Assembly (NCBI RefSeq): GCF_000956525.1
Contig: NZ_JYIW01000026.1
Location: 930,001 to 994,000 of the forward strand
Source of the DNA: Microbacterium oxydans
GTDB lineage: Bacteria; Actinomycetota; Actinomycetes; Actinomycetales; Microbacteriaceae
DNA: 64,000 nucleotides
Reading direction: 5' to 3'
In this document: positions 1 through 8,893 of the stretch, one piece after another
How the letters are laid out: each line of letters begins with the position of its first letter
How positions within the stretch are numbered: position 1 is the stretch's first letter
Notes under the pieces: model-generated
The model's input: the letters and a program-made list of their open reading frames with translations, nothing else
Told to the model about the DNA's origin: nothing
Databases searched by the model: none
Translations under genes and position numbers: made by a program

Positions 1-533
1 TCGTGCCCGACGAGCTCCATGCGGTCGACGGCCTCCTCGACGGTCATCCACTCCGGATCGAAGCTCTTGGTGCGGATGACGACGGGCGAGTACACCTCTT
101 CCTCGTCGTTCTGGATCGGAACGGCTCCGGTTGCGACGGCGTGCAGGATGTCGGCGGATGCCGGCTGCAGGTCGATTCCCTCGAGGGCGCCGCTGCCCTT
201 CTCGAAATGCGCACCGCGGGGGTGCTGCCGGCCGTCGACCCGCTTCTCCTTCGCTCGGCGCAGCTGCTCCGCCATCTTGTCGACTGCGAGGTCGAGCGCG
301 ACGAACTTGTCGCCGTCCGTTGCTTCCGCTCGCACCACCGGGCCCTTGCTCACCAACGTGAGTTCGACGGTCTCATCCGGCACATGACCGTTTCGATATG
401 CGCGATGCGTGACCTTCACGTCCAGACGTTGCGCCTTCGCGGCGAACGTCTGCACTCGGGCGATCTTCTCCTCGACAACGGTACGGAAGCGATCGGTGAT
501 ACCCACTCCGACGCCAACGATGCTTGTTTCCAT
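1..533 (-). CDS. hpf: Ribosome hibernation-promoting factor, long form (partial, 3' end outside window)
   Basis: The minus strand reads METSIVGVGVGITDRF from an ATG at 533 and stays open to the window edge, giving 177 complete codons with no stop. Residues 1-100 fit the ribosome-binding HPF/YfiA domain, rich in Lys/Arg and Val. A linker follows, and from about residue 135 comes the start of the C-terminal dimerisation domain (EEEVYSPVVIRTKSF, then MTVEEAVDRMELVG). That second domain marks the long form, which dimerises stalled 70S ribosomes into inactive 100S particles; this role is family knowledge. A strong AGGAGG site lies 5 bases before the ATG. It follows the comF-like gene on the same strand after 87 bases. 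A -10-like TACGGT (601-596) may give it its own promoter. The last part of the dimerisation domain is missing only because the window ends. Confidence 0.93.
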   Translation of the reverse strand, partial: METSIVGVGVGITDRFRTVVEEKIARVQTFAAKAQRLDVKVTHRAYRNGHVPDETVELTLVSKGPVVRAEATDGDKFVALDLAVDKMAEQLRRAKEKRVDGRQHPRGAHFEKGSGALEGIDLQPASADILHAVATGAVPIQNDEEEVYSPVVIRTKSFDPEWMTVEEAVDRMELVGH

Positions 534-620
534 TGCTGCCTCCTTGTCCCGGTCCTCCCGGCCAAGGGCGGACCGTGGTCGCCTTGTGGTCCCCAACCGT
601 AGTCCGCATGCCGATGGAAG

Positions 621-1328
621 TCACGGGTCATTTCCTCCGTGTCGCCGATGAGTCGACGATGAGTGTCCGGTGAGTCCGCGGCGAGACGGCGTGGCTGCGA
701 GCGCGACCGCCGAGATCACCCTGTAACCGGCCGCACTGAGGGCCCTCGTCGCTTCGTCCAGGGTTGCGCCGGTGGTGACGACGTCGTCCACGAGCACGAC
801 GCGCTCCCCCGCCCCTGAGCGACGGGCGCGCATCGCACCGTGCACGTTCTGCGCACGCTCCACGACGCCGAGTCCGCGCTGGTCCTCCCGACTCCGGACG
901 ATGCGCAGCAGCTGCGCCGTCCGAGCGCCCGCTCGACGGATCAGCAGGTCGGGCACGCGATAACCGCGTCGCCGAAAGGCCGAGCGCGTCGTCGGCACCG
1001 GGACCACGAGGACCTCGCCGGCCCCGCGCGCGGCGTCGATCGCGGGCACCAGCACCGCGGCGAGCGCGTCGCCCAGGGGACGCGCCAGAAGCGTCTCACC
1101 GTCGCCCTTGAGACGCCGGATGCAGCGGGCGGCGACGCCCTCGAACGACAACGCAGCACGAACGTCCAGACCGCTCGGCGTGCGCCCGTCGACGAGCGCA
1201 GGTACGAGTGACGAGCGGCATCCGGCGCAGAGGAGCACTCCCGGGAGGTCGCATCCTGCGCAGCTGGCTCCGAGAAGGAACCCGCCGAGCTCGGCGAGGA
1301 GGTCATGTGAACGCTGCGTCCAGGTCAT
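621..1328 (-). CDS. ComF family amidophosphoribosyltransferase-like protein
   Basis: A 235-residue protein with two CxxC pairs near the N terminus (C23/C26 and C34/C37), the zinc-finger-like element of ComF proteins. A phosphoribosyltransferase PRPP loop, VLVDDVVTTGATL, lies at about residues 178-190. ComF proteins are linked to DNA uptake in competent bacteria; in actinobacteria the role is unproven and the enzymatic substrate is unknown. The ATG at 1328 was chosen because it has GAGG 9 bases upstream and places the first CxxC at the usual position; the frame continues upstream but that extension looks like antisense of lpqB. It lies 100 bases after lpqB and before hpf, an order also known downstream of mtrAB-lpqB in mycobacteria. 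Confidence 0.85.
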   Translation of the reverse strand: MTWTQRSHDLLAELGGFLLGASCAGCDLPGVLLCAGCRSSLVPALVDGRTPSGLDVRAALSFEGVAARCIRRLKGDGETLLARPLGDALAAVLVPAIDAARGAGEVLVVPVPTTRSAFRRRGYRVPDLLIRRAGARTAQLLRIVRSREDQRGLGVVERAQNVHGAMRARRSGAGERVVLVDDVVTTGATLDEATRALSAAGYRVISAVALAATPSRRGLTGHSSSTHRRHGGNDP

Positions 1329-1428
1329 CCGAACATCCTCGTTCTGCGCAGCAGGACCGAGGGTGACGATCAACCCACCACCGCCGAGATCGCGGAGTCG
1401 CCGCCGGGCGTGCAGGGAGAGTGCGGGG

Positions 1429-3150
1429 TCACTCTCCCGAGCGGGTCGCGAGCACCTGCACGCCGGTGGCGACCTCGCGCCAGGCGGAACCGGCGTGCGC
1501 GTACAGGGTCCCTGTCGCATCCAGCGCACGGATGCCGGACTCCGTGCGCGCACCGGCGAGCGAGACCGTGCCCGTGGGTGGCACCTCGACGACACCGGGC
1601 CCCCCGACGAGCTGGGTGAGCAGGACAGGACTCGGCGCATCGACGAGCACGCCCAGGCGTTCGGGCCCGAGCCACACCAGCCCTCGCGCATCCCCGTCCA
1701 CCAGGGTGACCTGTTTCGCCTCTCCCAGCTGCACCGGGACACCTGCCTCGTCGCGCACGATCGCCGCCACGACCACCCAATGCTGGCCGCCCAGCGTGAT
1801 CACGGCAGCGACCCTCGCACCGTCGACGGATACCCGCAGCGCTGAGATGGCGGATGCGTTCGGCCACGCCTTCGCGATCGCGTGCTCCGCCACATTCGTG
1901 CTCCACGCCGTGAGTGCCGCCGGCTCGCCGGCCGGGACGGTCCAGGTGTAGCCGTACGGATCGAGCGATGGCTCGATCAGCCCGGGCCGCTGGTCGAGCA
2001 GATCCACCCTGCCGTCACCGACCACATAGACACCACCGTCTGCGAGCTGCACCGCCGCATGCAGGGCATCCCGCGCGAGATCCACCGCGCGCACGCGCTG
2101 CGGCAACGTCAGGATCTCGTCGCTGATCCCTTCGATCGGTGACACCTCATCGCCCACGATCACTCCGAACGCATCGTCGGTGAGGACGACGGGACCCTGA
2201 TCCGCGGCATCCGCCGGCAGATTCACGACGCCGGCATCCAAGGTCCGCCCCTCCACCGTGAATCGCACCTGTGAGACACGGACGTCCGCGAGGTCGAGCG
2301 TCTGCTGCAACTGCGTGCGCATCCTCGCGAGCGTCGTCGGATCGAGGCGAGATGCTGCGGGCGTCAGAGCGACATCGGCGACCTGCTGCCGGTCGATCAG
2401 CACCGCATCCTGCGCGAGCTGCACATCGGCGGGGAACGCGGTGCGAACGGCATCTTCCAGCCATGGGCTGGGTGATCCACCGACGAGCGCCCGCGTCACC
2501 GTCGTGGCGATGCTCGTCCGTCGCGGGAACCACCTGGTGTCAGGCACCAGGTGGGTCCAGCTCTGGTCGAAGTACTGCAGCGCATAGCTGTCGAAGACCC
2601 TCGGGAACCTGGCCTGGTCGATGACGATGCCGTCCGGTGCCTGCGAGATCCGCCATTCGCCGTCATCCGTCCGCTCCACCGTGAACGGCCTGCTCGAAGG
2701 ACCGCGGGACTCGGAATACGATCCGTCACCGTCGACGCTGGCGACCAGATCGATCTGCACCTGCACGACCCCGCTGTCGGCCGACTCGACCTCATCGTCC
2801 GGGATGGAGGAGCTGATCGTCCGCGACACCACTGCGTCATCGATCGAGACGCCGGCGCCCGGCTGCCAGGTCGTCTGCAGCTTCGGGGTGAGGAAGCTGC
2901 GGGCCGTGTTCCAGTTGTCGGCCGGCGAGATCGCGGCCTCCAGGAACCCCTCGACGATCTCTCGCGGTCCGGACCCAGGCGCCGGACCGGACGCGATGAA
3001 GAGGAAGTCGCTGTCTTCCGGCACCTCGCCCAGATCGAGACCGACATTCACGTCGCCACTCATCGGCAGGCCCGTGCATGCGGACAGCACGAGGGCAGCT
3101 GCGACGGCGGCGACACCGCGCAGCATCCGGGTCACGGACCGGGTCTTCAT
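1429..3150 (-). CDS. lpqB: Lipoprotein LpqB, MtrAB-associated, GerMN and beta-propeller-like domains
   Basis: A 573-residue lipoprotein. It has a basic N terminus, a hydrophobic stretch and the lipobox LSAC with the lipidated Cys25. Residues about 40-330 match the LpqB N-terminal and GerMN regions (a WFPRRTSIATTVTRALVGG segment is visible). The C-terminal half has repeated short beta-strand blades. In mycobacteria LpqB works with the MtrB sensor kinase and influences septation and envelope homeostasis; the same role here is inferred from the operon. The start overlaps the mtrB stop as TGATG, a typical coupling signal. An in-frame ATG at 3162 (577 residues) is an alternative, but the 3150 start gives a more usual n-region. 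Confidence 0.93.
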   Translation of the reverse strand: MKTRSVTRMLRGVAAVAAALVLSACTGLPMSGDVNVGLDLGEVPEDSDFLFIASGPAPGSGPREIVEGFLEAAISPADNWNTARSFLTPKLQTTWQPGAGVSIDDAVVSRTISSSIPDDEVESADSGVVQVQIDLVASVDGDGSYSESRGPSSRPFTVERTDDGEWRISQAPDGIVIDQARFPRVFDSYALQYFDQSWTHLVPDTRWFPRRTSIATTVTRALVGGSPSPWLEDAVRTAFPADVQLAQDAVLIDRQQVADVALTPAASRLDPTTLARMRTQLQQTLDLADVRVSQVRFTVEGRTLDAGVVNLPADAADQGPVVLTDDAFGVIVGDEVSPIEGISDEILTLPQRVRAVDLARDALHAAVQLADGGVYVVGDGRVDLLDQRPGLIEPSLDPYGYTWTVPAGEPAALTAWSTNVAEHAIAKAWPNASAISALRVSVDGARVAAVITLGGQHWVVVAAIVRDEAGVPVQLGEAKQVTLVDGDARGLVWLGPERLGVLVDAPSPVLLTQLVGGPGVVEVPPTGTVSLAGARTESGIRALDATGTLYAHAGSAWREVATGVQVLATRSGE

Positions 3151-4820
3151 CACAGTCCCCATTCCTCACGGAGCTCGGGCGGCAGATCCACGAGCGAGAT
3201 CGGCTGTGTCGCATCGTCGAGCTCGGCGAGCGGCTCCTCCGGTTCGACCGGGACCGGGCTCGGACCGTCGGTGACCGCACCGCGGCGCGGGAGGGTGAGC
3301 ACGAAGTTCGTTCCCTCTCCCAGTGCGGACCACACCGCCAGGGTGCCGCCGTGAATCGTGGCGTCGCCCAGCGCGATCGACAGGCCGAGACCCGTGCCGC
3401 CGATGGTCCGCTGCCGTGAGGGGTCCGCACGCCAGAACCGGTCGAACACCCGTTCCGCGTCAGCCGGACTCATCCCGAGACCGAAATCGCGAACACCTGC
3501 GGCCACCGCGTGCTGGTTGCTGTCGACGGTCACGACGATCGGACGACCCTCGCCGTGTTCGATCGCGTTGCCGATCAGGTTGCGGAGCACTCGGCGCACA
3601 CGCCGCGGATCCATCTCGACAGGCGAATATCCGCCAGGGGCCACGAGACGCAGCTCGGTGCCGTGGCTCAGCGCCAGCGGACGCATCTGTTCGATGACAT
3701 CCTCCGCGACGTGCGCGAGGCTGGTCTCCTCCAGCTCCAGCTGCACGGAGCCGGCATCGTATCGGCTGATCTCGAGCAGATCCGACAGCAGCACGTCGAA
3801 GCGCTGCACCTGGGCGTAGAGGAGTTCGGCGGTGCGCGCCGTCGTCGGCTCGAAGTCCGCTCGCTGATCGTTGAGCATGTCCGCCGCGAGTCGAATGGTC
3901 GTCAAGGGCGTCCGCAGCTCGTGCGAGACGTCCGACACGAAGCGCTGCTGCACCATCGACAGCTCGCCGAGCTCCTTGATCTGACCTTCGATGCTGTCGG
4001 CCATCGCGTTGAATGACCGCCCGAGCGTCGCGAGCTCATCCTCGCCGCGCACCTCGAGGCGCACGCCGAGATCACCCGCGGCCAATCTCGCACTGGTCTC
4101 CGCAGCCTGCACGATCGGCGACGCGACGGCTCGCAGCACGATCCACGAGATCCCAGCCACGATCGCGACGAGGGCGATCCCGGCGATCCACAGTGTGCGC
4201 TGCACGAACACGAGCGTCTGATCGGCGTCGCCGAGGTCGTACGCCAGATAGATCGCGAAAGACCCGGCCTGCGGTACCTGCAGCTGCTGGCCGACCACGA
4301 TGCCAGGAACCTCTCTCCCGTCCTCCACCGGCAGGGCCACCGACTGCCACGCCTGCCGGTCGTCGAACTCCGCGACCCTGTTCTCGAGGCCTGCGCTGAG
4401 CTGATTCCGGCTCAAGCCGTTCGTGAAGCCGTTCAGTGTGCCCGTGCTCGCGAGACGGAAGCCCGCGAGCTGATCCGCGCTCGAGTTCCGCGCGAGCTGG
4501 CCCTGGATGCTGGTCCACAGGTCCTGGAGAGCCCCGGGGTCGTCACCGAGCTCGGCGACGTCGAGCGCATTCTGCGCCTGATCGATCGCGCGCCGCGCAT
4601 CTTCGAGCGCGATGTTCTTCTGCGACACGAACAGATCGTTCTGGATCACGAGCGCCATCGTGACGCAGGTCACGAAGATCGCCAGCGACGTCGCGGCGAG
4701 CGTGATGGAGAGCGTGCGGAAGCGGAGCGACCTCCGCCAGAGCGCGGTGAGCACGGTCGGCCACCCGCGCCAGTCGCGCAGGACCGCGACCGCCGTGGTG
4801 GTGGTGCCGGTCACGGTCAT
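3150..4820 (-). CDS. mtrB: Two-component sensor histidine kinase MtrB
   Basis: A 556-residue membrane kinase. TM1 lies at about 37-59, an extracellular sensor region at 60-206, TM2 at 207-229 and HAMP at 230-283. The dimerisation/phosphoacceptor helix has FVSDVSHELRTPL with His300. The HATPase domain shows the N box (NLIGNAIEHG), G1 (DFGLGMS) and G2 (GTGLGLSIA) motifs. MtrB phosphorylates MtrA and controls cell-wall metabolism and division genes in actinobacteria. It follows mtrA after 7 bases and overlaps lpqB by one base. A C-terminal extension of about 50 acidic, Pro-rich residues follows the ATPase domain. Confidence 0.97.
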   Translation of the reverse strand: MTVTGTTTTAVAVLRDWRGWPTVLTALWRRSLRFRTLSITLAATSLAIFVTCVTMALVIQNDLFVSQKNIALEDARRAIDQAQNALDVAELGDDPGALQDLWTSIQGQLARNSSADQLAGFRLASTGTLNGFTNGLSRNQLSAGLENRVAEFDDRQAWQSVALPVEDGREVPGIVVGQQLQVPQAGSFAIYLAYDLGDADQTLVFVQRTLWIAGIALVAIVAGISWIVLRAVASPIVQAAETSARLAAGDLGVRLEVRGEDELATLGRSFNAMADSIEGQIKELGELSMVQQRFVSDVSHELRTPLTTIRLAADMLNDQRADFEPTTARTAELLYAQVQRFDVLLSDLLEISRYDAGSVQLELEETSLAHVAEDVIEQMRPLALSHGTELRLVAPGGYSPVEMDPRRVRRVLRNLIGNAIEHGEGRPIVVTVDSNQHAVAAGVRDFGLGMSPADAERVFDRFWRADPSRQRTIGGTGLGLSIALGDATIHGGTLAVWSALGEGTNFVLTLPRRGAVTDGPSPVPVEPEEPLAELDDATQPISLVDLPPELREEWGL

Positions 4821-4827
4821 GGCTCGC

Positions 4828-5508
4828 CTAGCCGACGCTCCCGGCGCGATAGCCGACGCCCCGCACCGTCATCACGATCTTCGGGTTGTCGGGGTCGAGC
4901 TCGACCTTGGCGCGCAGTCGCTGGACGTGCACGTTCACGAGCCTGGTGTCGGCCTTGTAGTGGTAGCCCCAGACCTGTTCGAGCAGCATCTCGCGCGAGA
5001 ACACCTGCTGCGGCTTGGAGGCCAGCGCGACGAGCAGCTGGAACTCCAGTGGCGTCAGTGCGATCGGCGTCGCGCCTCGGCGGACCTCGTGCGCATCGAC
5101 ATCGACGGTGAGATCACCGACACGGAGCTGTTCGCTCGTCGCCTGCGGTGCGGGTCGCAGACGGGTGCGGATGCGCGCGACGAGCTCCTTCGGATTGAAG
5201 GGCTTGATCATGTAGTCGTCTGCACCGACCTCGAGGCCACGGACCACATCCGCCGTGTCGCTGCGCGCGGTGAGCATGAGGATCGGAACGCCGGACTCGG
5301 CACGGATGCGCGTGCAGATCTCGATTCCGTCCATCCCCGGGAGCATGAGGTCGAGCAGGACGAGGTCCGGCCGCGTCGCGCGCCATTCATCGACTGCTCG
5401 CGCGCCATCGGCGCAGAACACCGGCTCGAAGCCTTCGGTGCGCAGCACGATGCCGATCATTTCGGCGAGCGCCGTGTCGTCGTCGACCACAAGGATGCGT
5501 GAGGTCAT
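4828..5508 (-). CDS. mtrA: Response regulator MtrA (OmpR/PhoB type)
   Basis: A 226-residue response regulator, the usual MtrA length. The receiver domain has the acidic pair Asp9/Asp10, the phosphoacceptor Asp53 in LVLLDLMLPGMDG, and Lys in MIKPF. A winged-helix DNA-binding domain follows (HEVRRG, then LTPLEFQLLVALA and KADTRLVNVHVQRLRAKVE). It is the DNA-binding partner of MtrB, immediately downstream. The ATG at 5508 is chosen over a longer upstream frame because the receiver fold starts right after it (MTSRILVVDDD) and because a TAAGGT hexamer lies exactly 7 bases upstream, suggesting a leaderless mRNA. Confidence 0.97.
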   Translation of the reverse strand: MTSRILVVDDDTALAEMIGIVLRTEGFEPVFCADGARAVDEWRATRPDLVLLDLMLPGMDGIEICTRIRAESGVPILMLTARSDTADVVRGLEVGADDYMIKPFNPKELVARIRTRLRPAPQATSEQLRVGDLTVDVDAHEVRRGATPIALTPLEFQLLVALASKPQQVFSREMLLEQVWGYHYKADTRLVNVHVQRLRAKVELDPDNPKIVMTVRGVGYRAGSVG

Positions 5509-5521
5509 ACCTGTTACCTTA
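5509..5521 (-). promoter_or_regulatory. Putative leaderless promoter -10 element of mtrA
   Basis: On the minus strand TAAGGT (5521-5516) is followed by 7 bases and the mtrA ATG. This spacing puts the predicted transcription start on the A of ATG. No clear -35 element is visible. Inference from spacing only. Confidence 0.5.
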
Positions 5522-5605
5522 TGGCACTCAGTCCCGGCATCCGCAGGTCTGCGCACCAGCGGTGCGGATATGACACGATGGGAGCGCGCGACGGAGGGAA
5601 TGCCT

Positions 5606-7006
5606 GTGACCGGCCAGACGTGGACCCCTGCCCCGAAGAAGGGCGTCATCCCTCTTCATCCGATGACCTTCGGGATGCTGCTGGGCAAGGCCTTCGCCGC
5701 ACTCCGGCACAACCCCAAGGTGCTCTTCGGCTTCGCCGTCGTGATCCAGCTCGTGGTCGTGCTCGCCACCGCCGGGGTGATGGGTGTCGTGCTGTTCACG
5801 TCCTTCTCGCGGCTGGAGACGGTCCCGCCGAGCTCCCCCGACTTCGAAGCGGTGCTCGCCGGCACGATCGCGATCAACATCGTGGCCGGGCTCGTCGTCG
5901 GCATCGCCTCGATCGCCTTCACCGCGATGATGCAGGGCGTGGTCGCGGCCGAGATCGGCTACGCGGCCATCGGCGTGAAGGCGTCGCTCCGGATGCTCTG
6001 GCGACGGATGGCACCGGCGTTCTGGCGCCTCGCGGCGTTCGCCTCACTCTCGGTCATCGCGATCTTCGGGTTCCTGGTGGTCGTCGCCCTGATCATCGGC
6101 GCCTTCGTCGCCGGTGGGCTCGGCGGTACCCCCGAACTCATCGGCCTCCTCGTGCTGGTCGTGATCCTGATCGCCCTCGCCAGCGTCCCGCTCGTCGTCT
6201 GGCTGTCGACCAAGCTCCTCCTGGTGCCGTCGATCCTGGTGCTCGAGCACGCGCGATTCCGCGAGGCGCTCGTGCGGTCCTGGCGGCTCACCCGCGGGCG
6301 GTTCTGGGTCGCGTGGGGCGTGACGTTCCTGATCAGCGCGATCATGGGCCTTGCGATGAATGTCGTGTCCATCCCGGTCTCGCTGCTCAGCACGCTGGTG
6401 GGTTCGGTCGTCGCCCCGACCGGTTCGCCGGAGCCGACGGCGATCATCGCCTACGTCTTCGCCCTCGTCGCGCCGCAGATCCTGCTGCTCGTATTGCAGG
6501 CCATCGCTCTCGTGGTGCAGAGCACCGGGGCAGCACTCGTCTACCTCGATTGCCGCATGCGGTACGAGGGGCTCGACCAGTCGCTCATCTCCTATGTGGA
6601 GCGTCGCGATCTCGGGGCGCCCGAGGAGCAGCTCGGGGACCCGTACGCGATCGACCCGAGCCGCGCCGTCACGAGCGCCCCGCCGCCCAAGCAGGTGCCC
6701 GAGCACGTCATGATGACGGCCGGCTACGCCTCCCCCCAGCAGTACCCCGGCCAGCCCTGGCCCTCGCAGCCGTACCAGGGTCAGCCGTACCAGGGTCAGC
6801 CGCCGTATGCGGCGGGGCCCTCGCAGCCCTCGACGTCACCCCGACCGCCCGCCTTCGCCCCGGCTCCGCCGCCTACCCCGAACACCGCCGTCCCACCCAC
6901 GACACCGCCCCCGCAGCCGACAGCGCCCGGCGACAGCCCGTGGGCGCCCCCGGCATCCGAGGGATGGACGGCACCGGGAGCATCGAACGGCGCTGGCTCC
7001 GCATGA
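5606..7006 (+). CDS. Polytopic membrane protein, glycerophosphodiester phosphodiesterase membrane-domain-like, with Pro/Gln-rich tail
   Basis: A 466-residue protein. Residues about 15-345 hold roughly six to seven hydrophobic segments (for example GFAVVIQLVVVLATAGVMG) in the style of the actinobacterial GPDPase membrane-domain family. The last 115 residues are a soluble tail rich in Pro, Gln and Tyr, with three near-identical YQGQP units. No catalytic phosphodiesterase domain is present, so enzymatic activity is not supported. The GTG at 5606 is preferred because GGAGGG ends 7 bases upstream; an in-frame ATG lies at 5600 but too close to that site. It is divergent from mtrA and starts a module with DUF4129, DUF4350, MoxR and DUF58 genes. 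Confidence 0.75.
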   Translation: MTGQTWTPAPKKGVIPLHPMTFGMLLGKAFAALRHNPKVLFGFAVVIQLVVVLATAGVMGVVLFTSFSRLETVPPSSPDFEAVLAGTIAINIVAGLVVGIASIAFTAMMQGVVAAEIGYAAIGVKASLRMLWRRMAPAFWRLAAFASLSVIAIFGFLVVVALIIGAFVAGGLGGTPELIGLLVLVVILIALASVPLVVWLSTKLLLVPSILVLEHARFREALVRSWRLTRGRFWVAWGVTFLISAIMGLAMNVVSIPVSLLSTLVGSVVAPTGSPEPTAIIAYVFALVAPQILLLVLQAIALVVQSTGAALVYLDCRMRYEGLDQSLISYVERRDLGAPEEQLGDPYAIDPSRAVTSAPPPKQVPEHVMMTAGYASPQQYPGQPWPSQPYQGQPYQGQPPYAAGPSQPSTSPRPPAFAPAPPPTPNTAVPPTTPPPQPTAPGDSPWAPPASEGWTAPGASNGAGSA

Positions 7007-7019
7007 TCCGGTGGCCTGC

Positions 7020-7661
7020 ATGATCCGATGGTTCGACGACCTCGACGTCCCCGACGGGGATGAGGCTCGGCGTTGGGCGGAGGAGGAGCTCTCGAACCCC
7101 CGCTACGCCGACGCCAAACCGACCTGGTTCGACATGGTCGCGCGCGACATCGGCCGGTTCATCGGCGACCTGTTCACGTCTGACAACGGTGCGAACGTCG
7201 GACCATCGGCGCTGATCATCGTGAGCGTCATCATCGTCGGGGCCCTGATCGCCGCGCTGATCATCTGGGGCCGACCGCGCGGTGCCAGCGCGGTCCGTCG
7301 CCGCGGTGGCGATCTCCTCGGGGCCAGCGACGACCGCACGGCCGCACAGCTGCGATCGGATGCGGAACGGAGCGCGCGCGACGGAGACTGGGATGCCGCG
7401 ACGATCCTGCGCTTCCGTGCCATCGCGCGCAGCCTGCTCGAACGGGACCTCATCGATCCGGCCCCCGGCGCCACCGCGCAGTCGATCGCCCGCGAGGCTG
7501 CCGGCGTCTTCGACGACGAGGCTGCGGCGATGCGCGACGCAGCGATCGCGTTCGATGACGTCCGCTACCTCCGGCATCCGGCGTCCGAGTCGACGTATCG
7601 GGAGATCGCCGCGACCGATGACCGCCTTCGAGCACGTCGCCCAGAGGCGGCGGTGGCATGA
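7020..7661 (+). CDS. DUF4129 domain-containing membrane protein
   Basis: A 213-residue single-pass protein. Residues 1-58 are soluble and charged, a TM lies at about 62-85 (SALIIVSVIIVGALIAALII), and the cytoplasmic-side C-terminal part matches DUF4129 (GDWDAATILRFRAIARSLLE, then GATAQSIAREA). DUF4129 proteins occur beside MoxR/DUF58 genes and often with transglutaminase-like proteins; the biochemical role is unknown. It starts 13 bases after the preceding stop, and its stop overlaps the next start as ATGA, so translation of the two is probably coupled. Confidence 0.82.
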   Translation: MIRWFDDLDVPDGDEARRWAEEELSNPRYADAKPTWFDMVARDIGRFIGDLFTSDNGANVGPSALIIVSVIIVGALIAALIIWGRPRGASAVRRRGGDLLGASDDRTAAQLRSDAERSARDGDWDAATILRFRAIARSLLERDLIDPAPGATAQSIAREAAGVFDDEAAAMRDAAIAFDDVRYLRHPASESTYREIAATDDRLRARRPEAAVA

Positions 7662-8842
7662 GCGTCCTCGACGCAGGCTCCGCGCCGTCGACCGCCGAAC
7701 GTCGACCCCGGCGTCTCCGCACCCTGATCGGCTGGCTCATCGTCGCGGCGCTCGTCGTGGGCGTCGCATTCATCGCGATGCGCGTGAGCGCGGCTGCGCC
7801 CGGCGGGCGCGGCGGCCTCGACCCGGAAGGCCGGAACGATGCAGGGTCTCTCGCGCTGGCGGAGATCCTGCGAGATCAGGGCGTCGAGGTCGAGGTGTTC
7901 CGCTCCCGTGCCGACGCCCGCGCTGCGATCGATGCCGACTCGACGCTCGTGATGGCGAACCCCTTCTCGCTGTCCGACGAGGCGCTCCGCGAGCTGATCG
8001 AGCCGGCAGCCAACCTCGTCTTCCTATCGTCGAGCAGCAGGCTCCTCGATCTCCTCGACATCGGCGAGGATGCACCCGGCAGTTCGGATTCCGCAGCGGC
8101 CGAGTGCGAGGTCCCGGAGTTCGCGAAGATCGGGACGATCCGACCGGACCGGCTCTTCTCTCCCGCGCCAGGGGTCACCGCCTGCTTCGGCGACGCCGAC
8201 GGCGCAGCGGTGCTGGTCGACGAGCGCGAAGGCGAACGCCATGTCGTCGTCGAGGGTTCCAAGCTGTTCTCGAACGCCTACCTCGCCGAGAACGGCAACG
8301 CCGCGCTCGCGCTCGCATTGCTCGGCCAGGGCGACCGGGTGGTCTGGTACGTACCGAGCTTCGCCGACTCCGACATCGAGGGTGAGCCCGTCGACACGCT
8401 CGGATCGCTCACTCCCCCGTGGCTCACGCCGGCGATCCTGCTGCTCCTGTTGTCCGGCGTCGCTGCCGCGGTCTGGCGAGGACAGCGATTCGGCCCACTC
8501 GTCGCCGAGACCCTGCCGGTCACCGTCCGAGCCTCCGAGACGATGCACGGCCGTGCGCGACTCACTGCGAAGGCCGGGGACTCCGCCCATGCCGCACAGG
8601 CCCTGCGCGACGGCGCGCAGCGTCGACTCGCCAGAGCACTCGGCCTGGCCGTGCACGCCACCGCAGACGAGGTCGCCGATGCCGCCGCCGATCGCCTCCG
8701 TGTCCCCCGTGGCACGCTGCAGGCGCTGCTCGCCGGGCCTCTCCCGCAAGATGACGCGAGCCTGATCGAGCTCGCGCGGCGCCTCAGCGAGCTCGAACAC
8801 GCCGTCGACGACGACAGGCCGCGGGCCGGTGGCACCGCATGA
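7658..8842 (+). CDS. DUF4350 domain-containing membrane protein
   Basis: A 394-residue protein. TM1 is at about residues 23-44, then comes an extracytoplasmic domain typical of DUF4350 (DAGSLALAEILRDQGVEV near residue 65, then a Rossmann-like VFLSSSSRLLDLL). TM2 lies at about 253-273 (PAILLLLLSGVAAAVW), and a cytoplasmic Arg-rich helical tail ends the protein. DUF4350 resembles the glutamine-amidotransferase-like fold but no catalytic Cys-His pair is evident. It overlaps DUF4129 by four bases and precedes the MoxR gene by 51 bases, so a membrane partner of the MoxR/DUF58 machinery is a reasonable inference. Confidence 0.85.
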   Translation: MSVLDAGSAPSTAERRPRRLRTLIGWLIVAALVVGVAFIAMRVSAAAPGGRGGLDPEGRNDAGSLALAEILRDQGVEVEVFRSRADARAAIDADSTLVMANPFSLSDEALRELIEPAANLVFLSSSSRLLDLLDIGEDAPGSSDSAAAECEVPEFAKIGTIRPDRLFSPAPGVTACFGDADGAAVLVDEREGERHVVVEGSKLFSNAYLAENGNAALALALLGQGDRVVWYVPSFADSDIEGEPVDTLGSLTPPWLTPAILLLLLSGVAAAVWRGQRFGPLVAETLPVTVRASETMHGRARLTAKAGDSAHAAQALRDGAQRRLARALGLAVHATADEVADAAADRLRVPRGTLQALLAGPLPQDDASLIELARRLSELEHAVDDDRPRAGGTA

Positions 8843-8893
8843 TCCGCATCCGACCGACACTCCACCAACCCAGATGGAAGCCGAGGGCACCCC

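Noticed and set aside
6775..6805. Short tandem repeat (CAGGGTCAGCCGTAC type) as a possible regulatory or recombination element
   Set aside because: It lies inside a coding region and simply encodes the YQGQP units of the Pro/Gln-rich tail.
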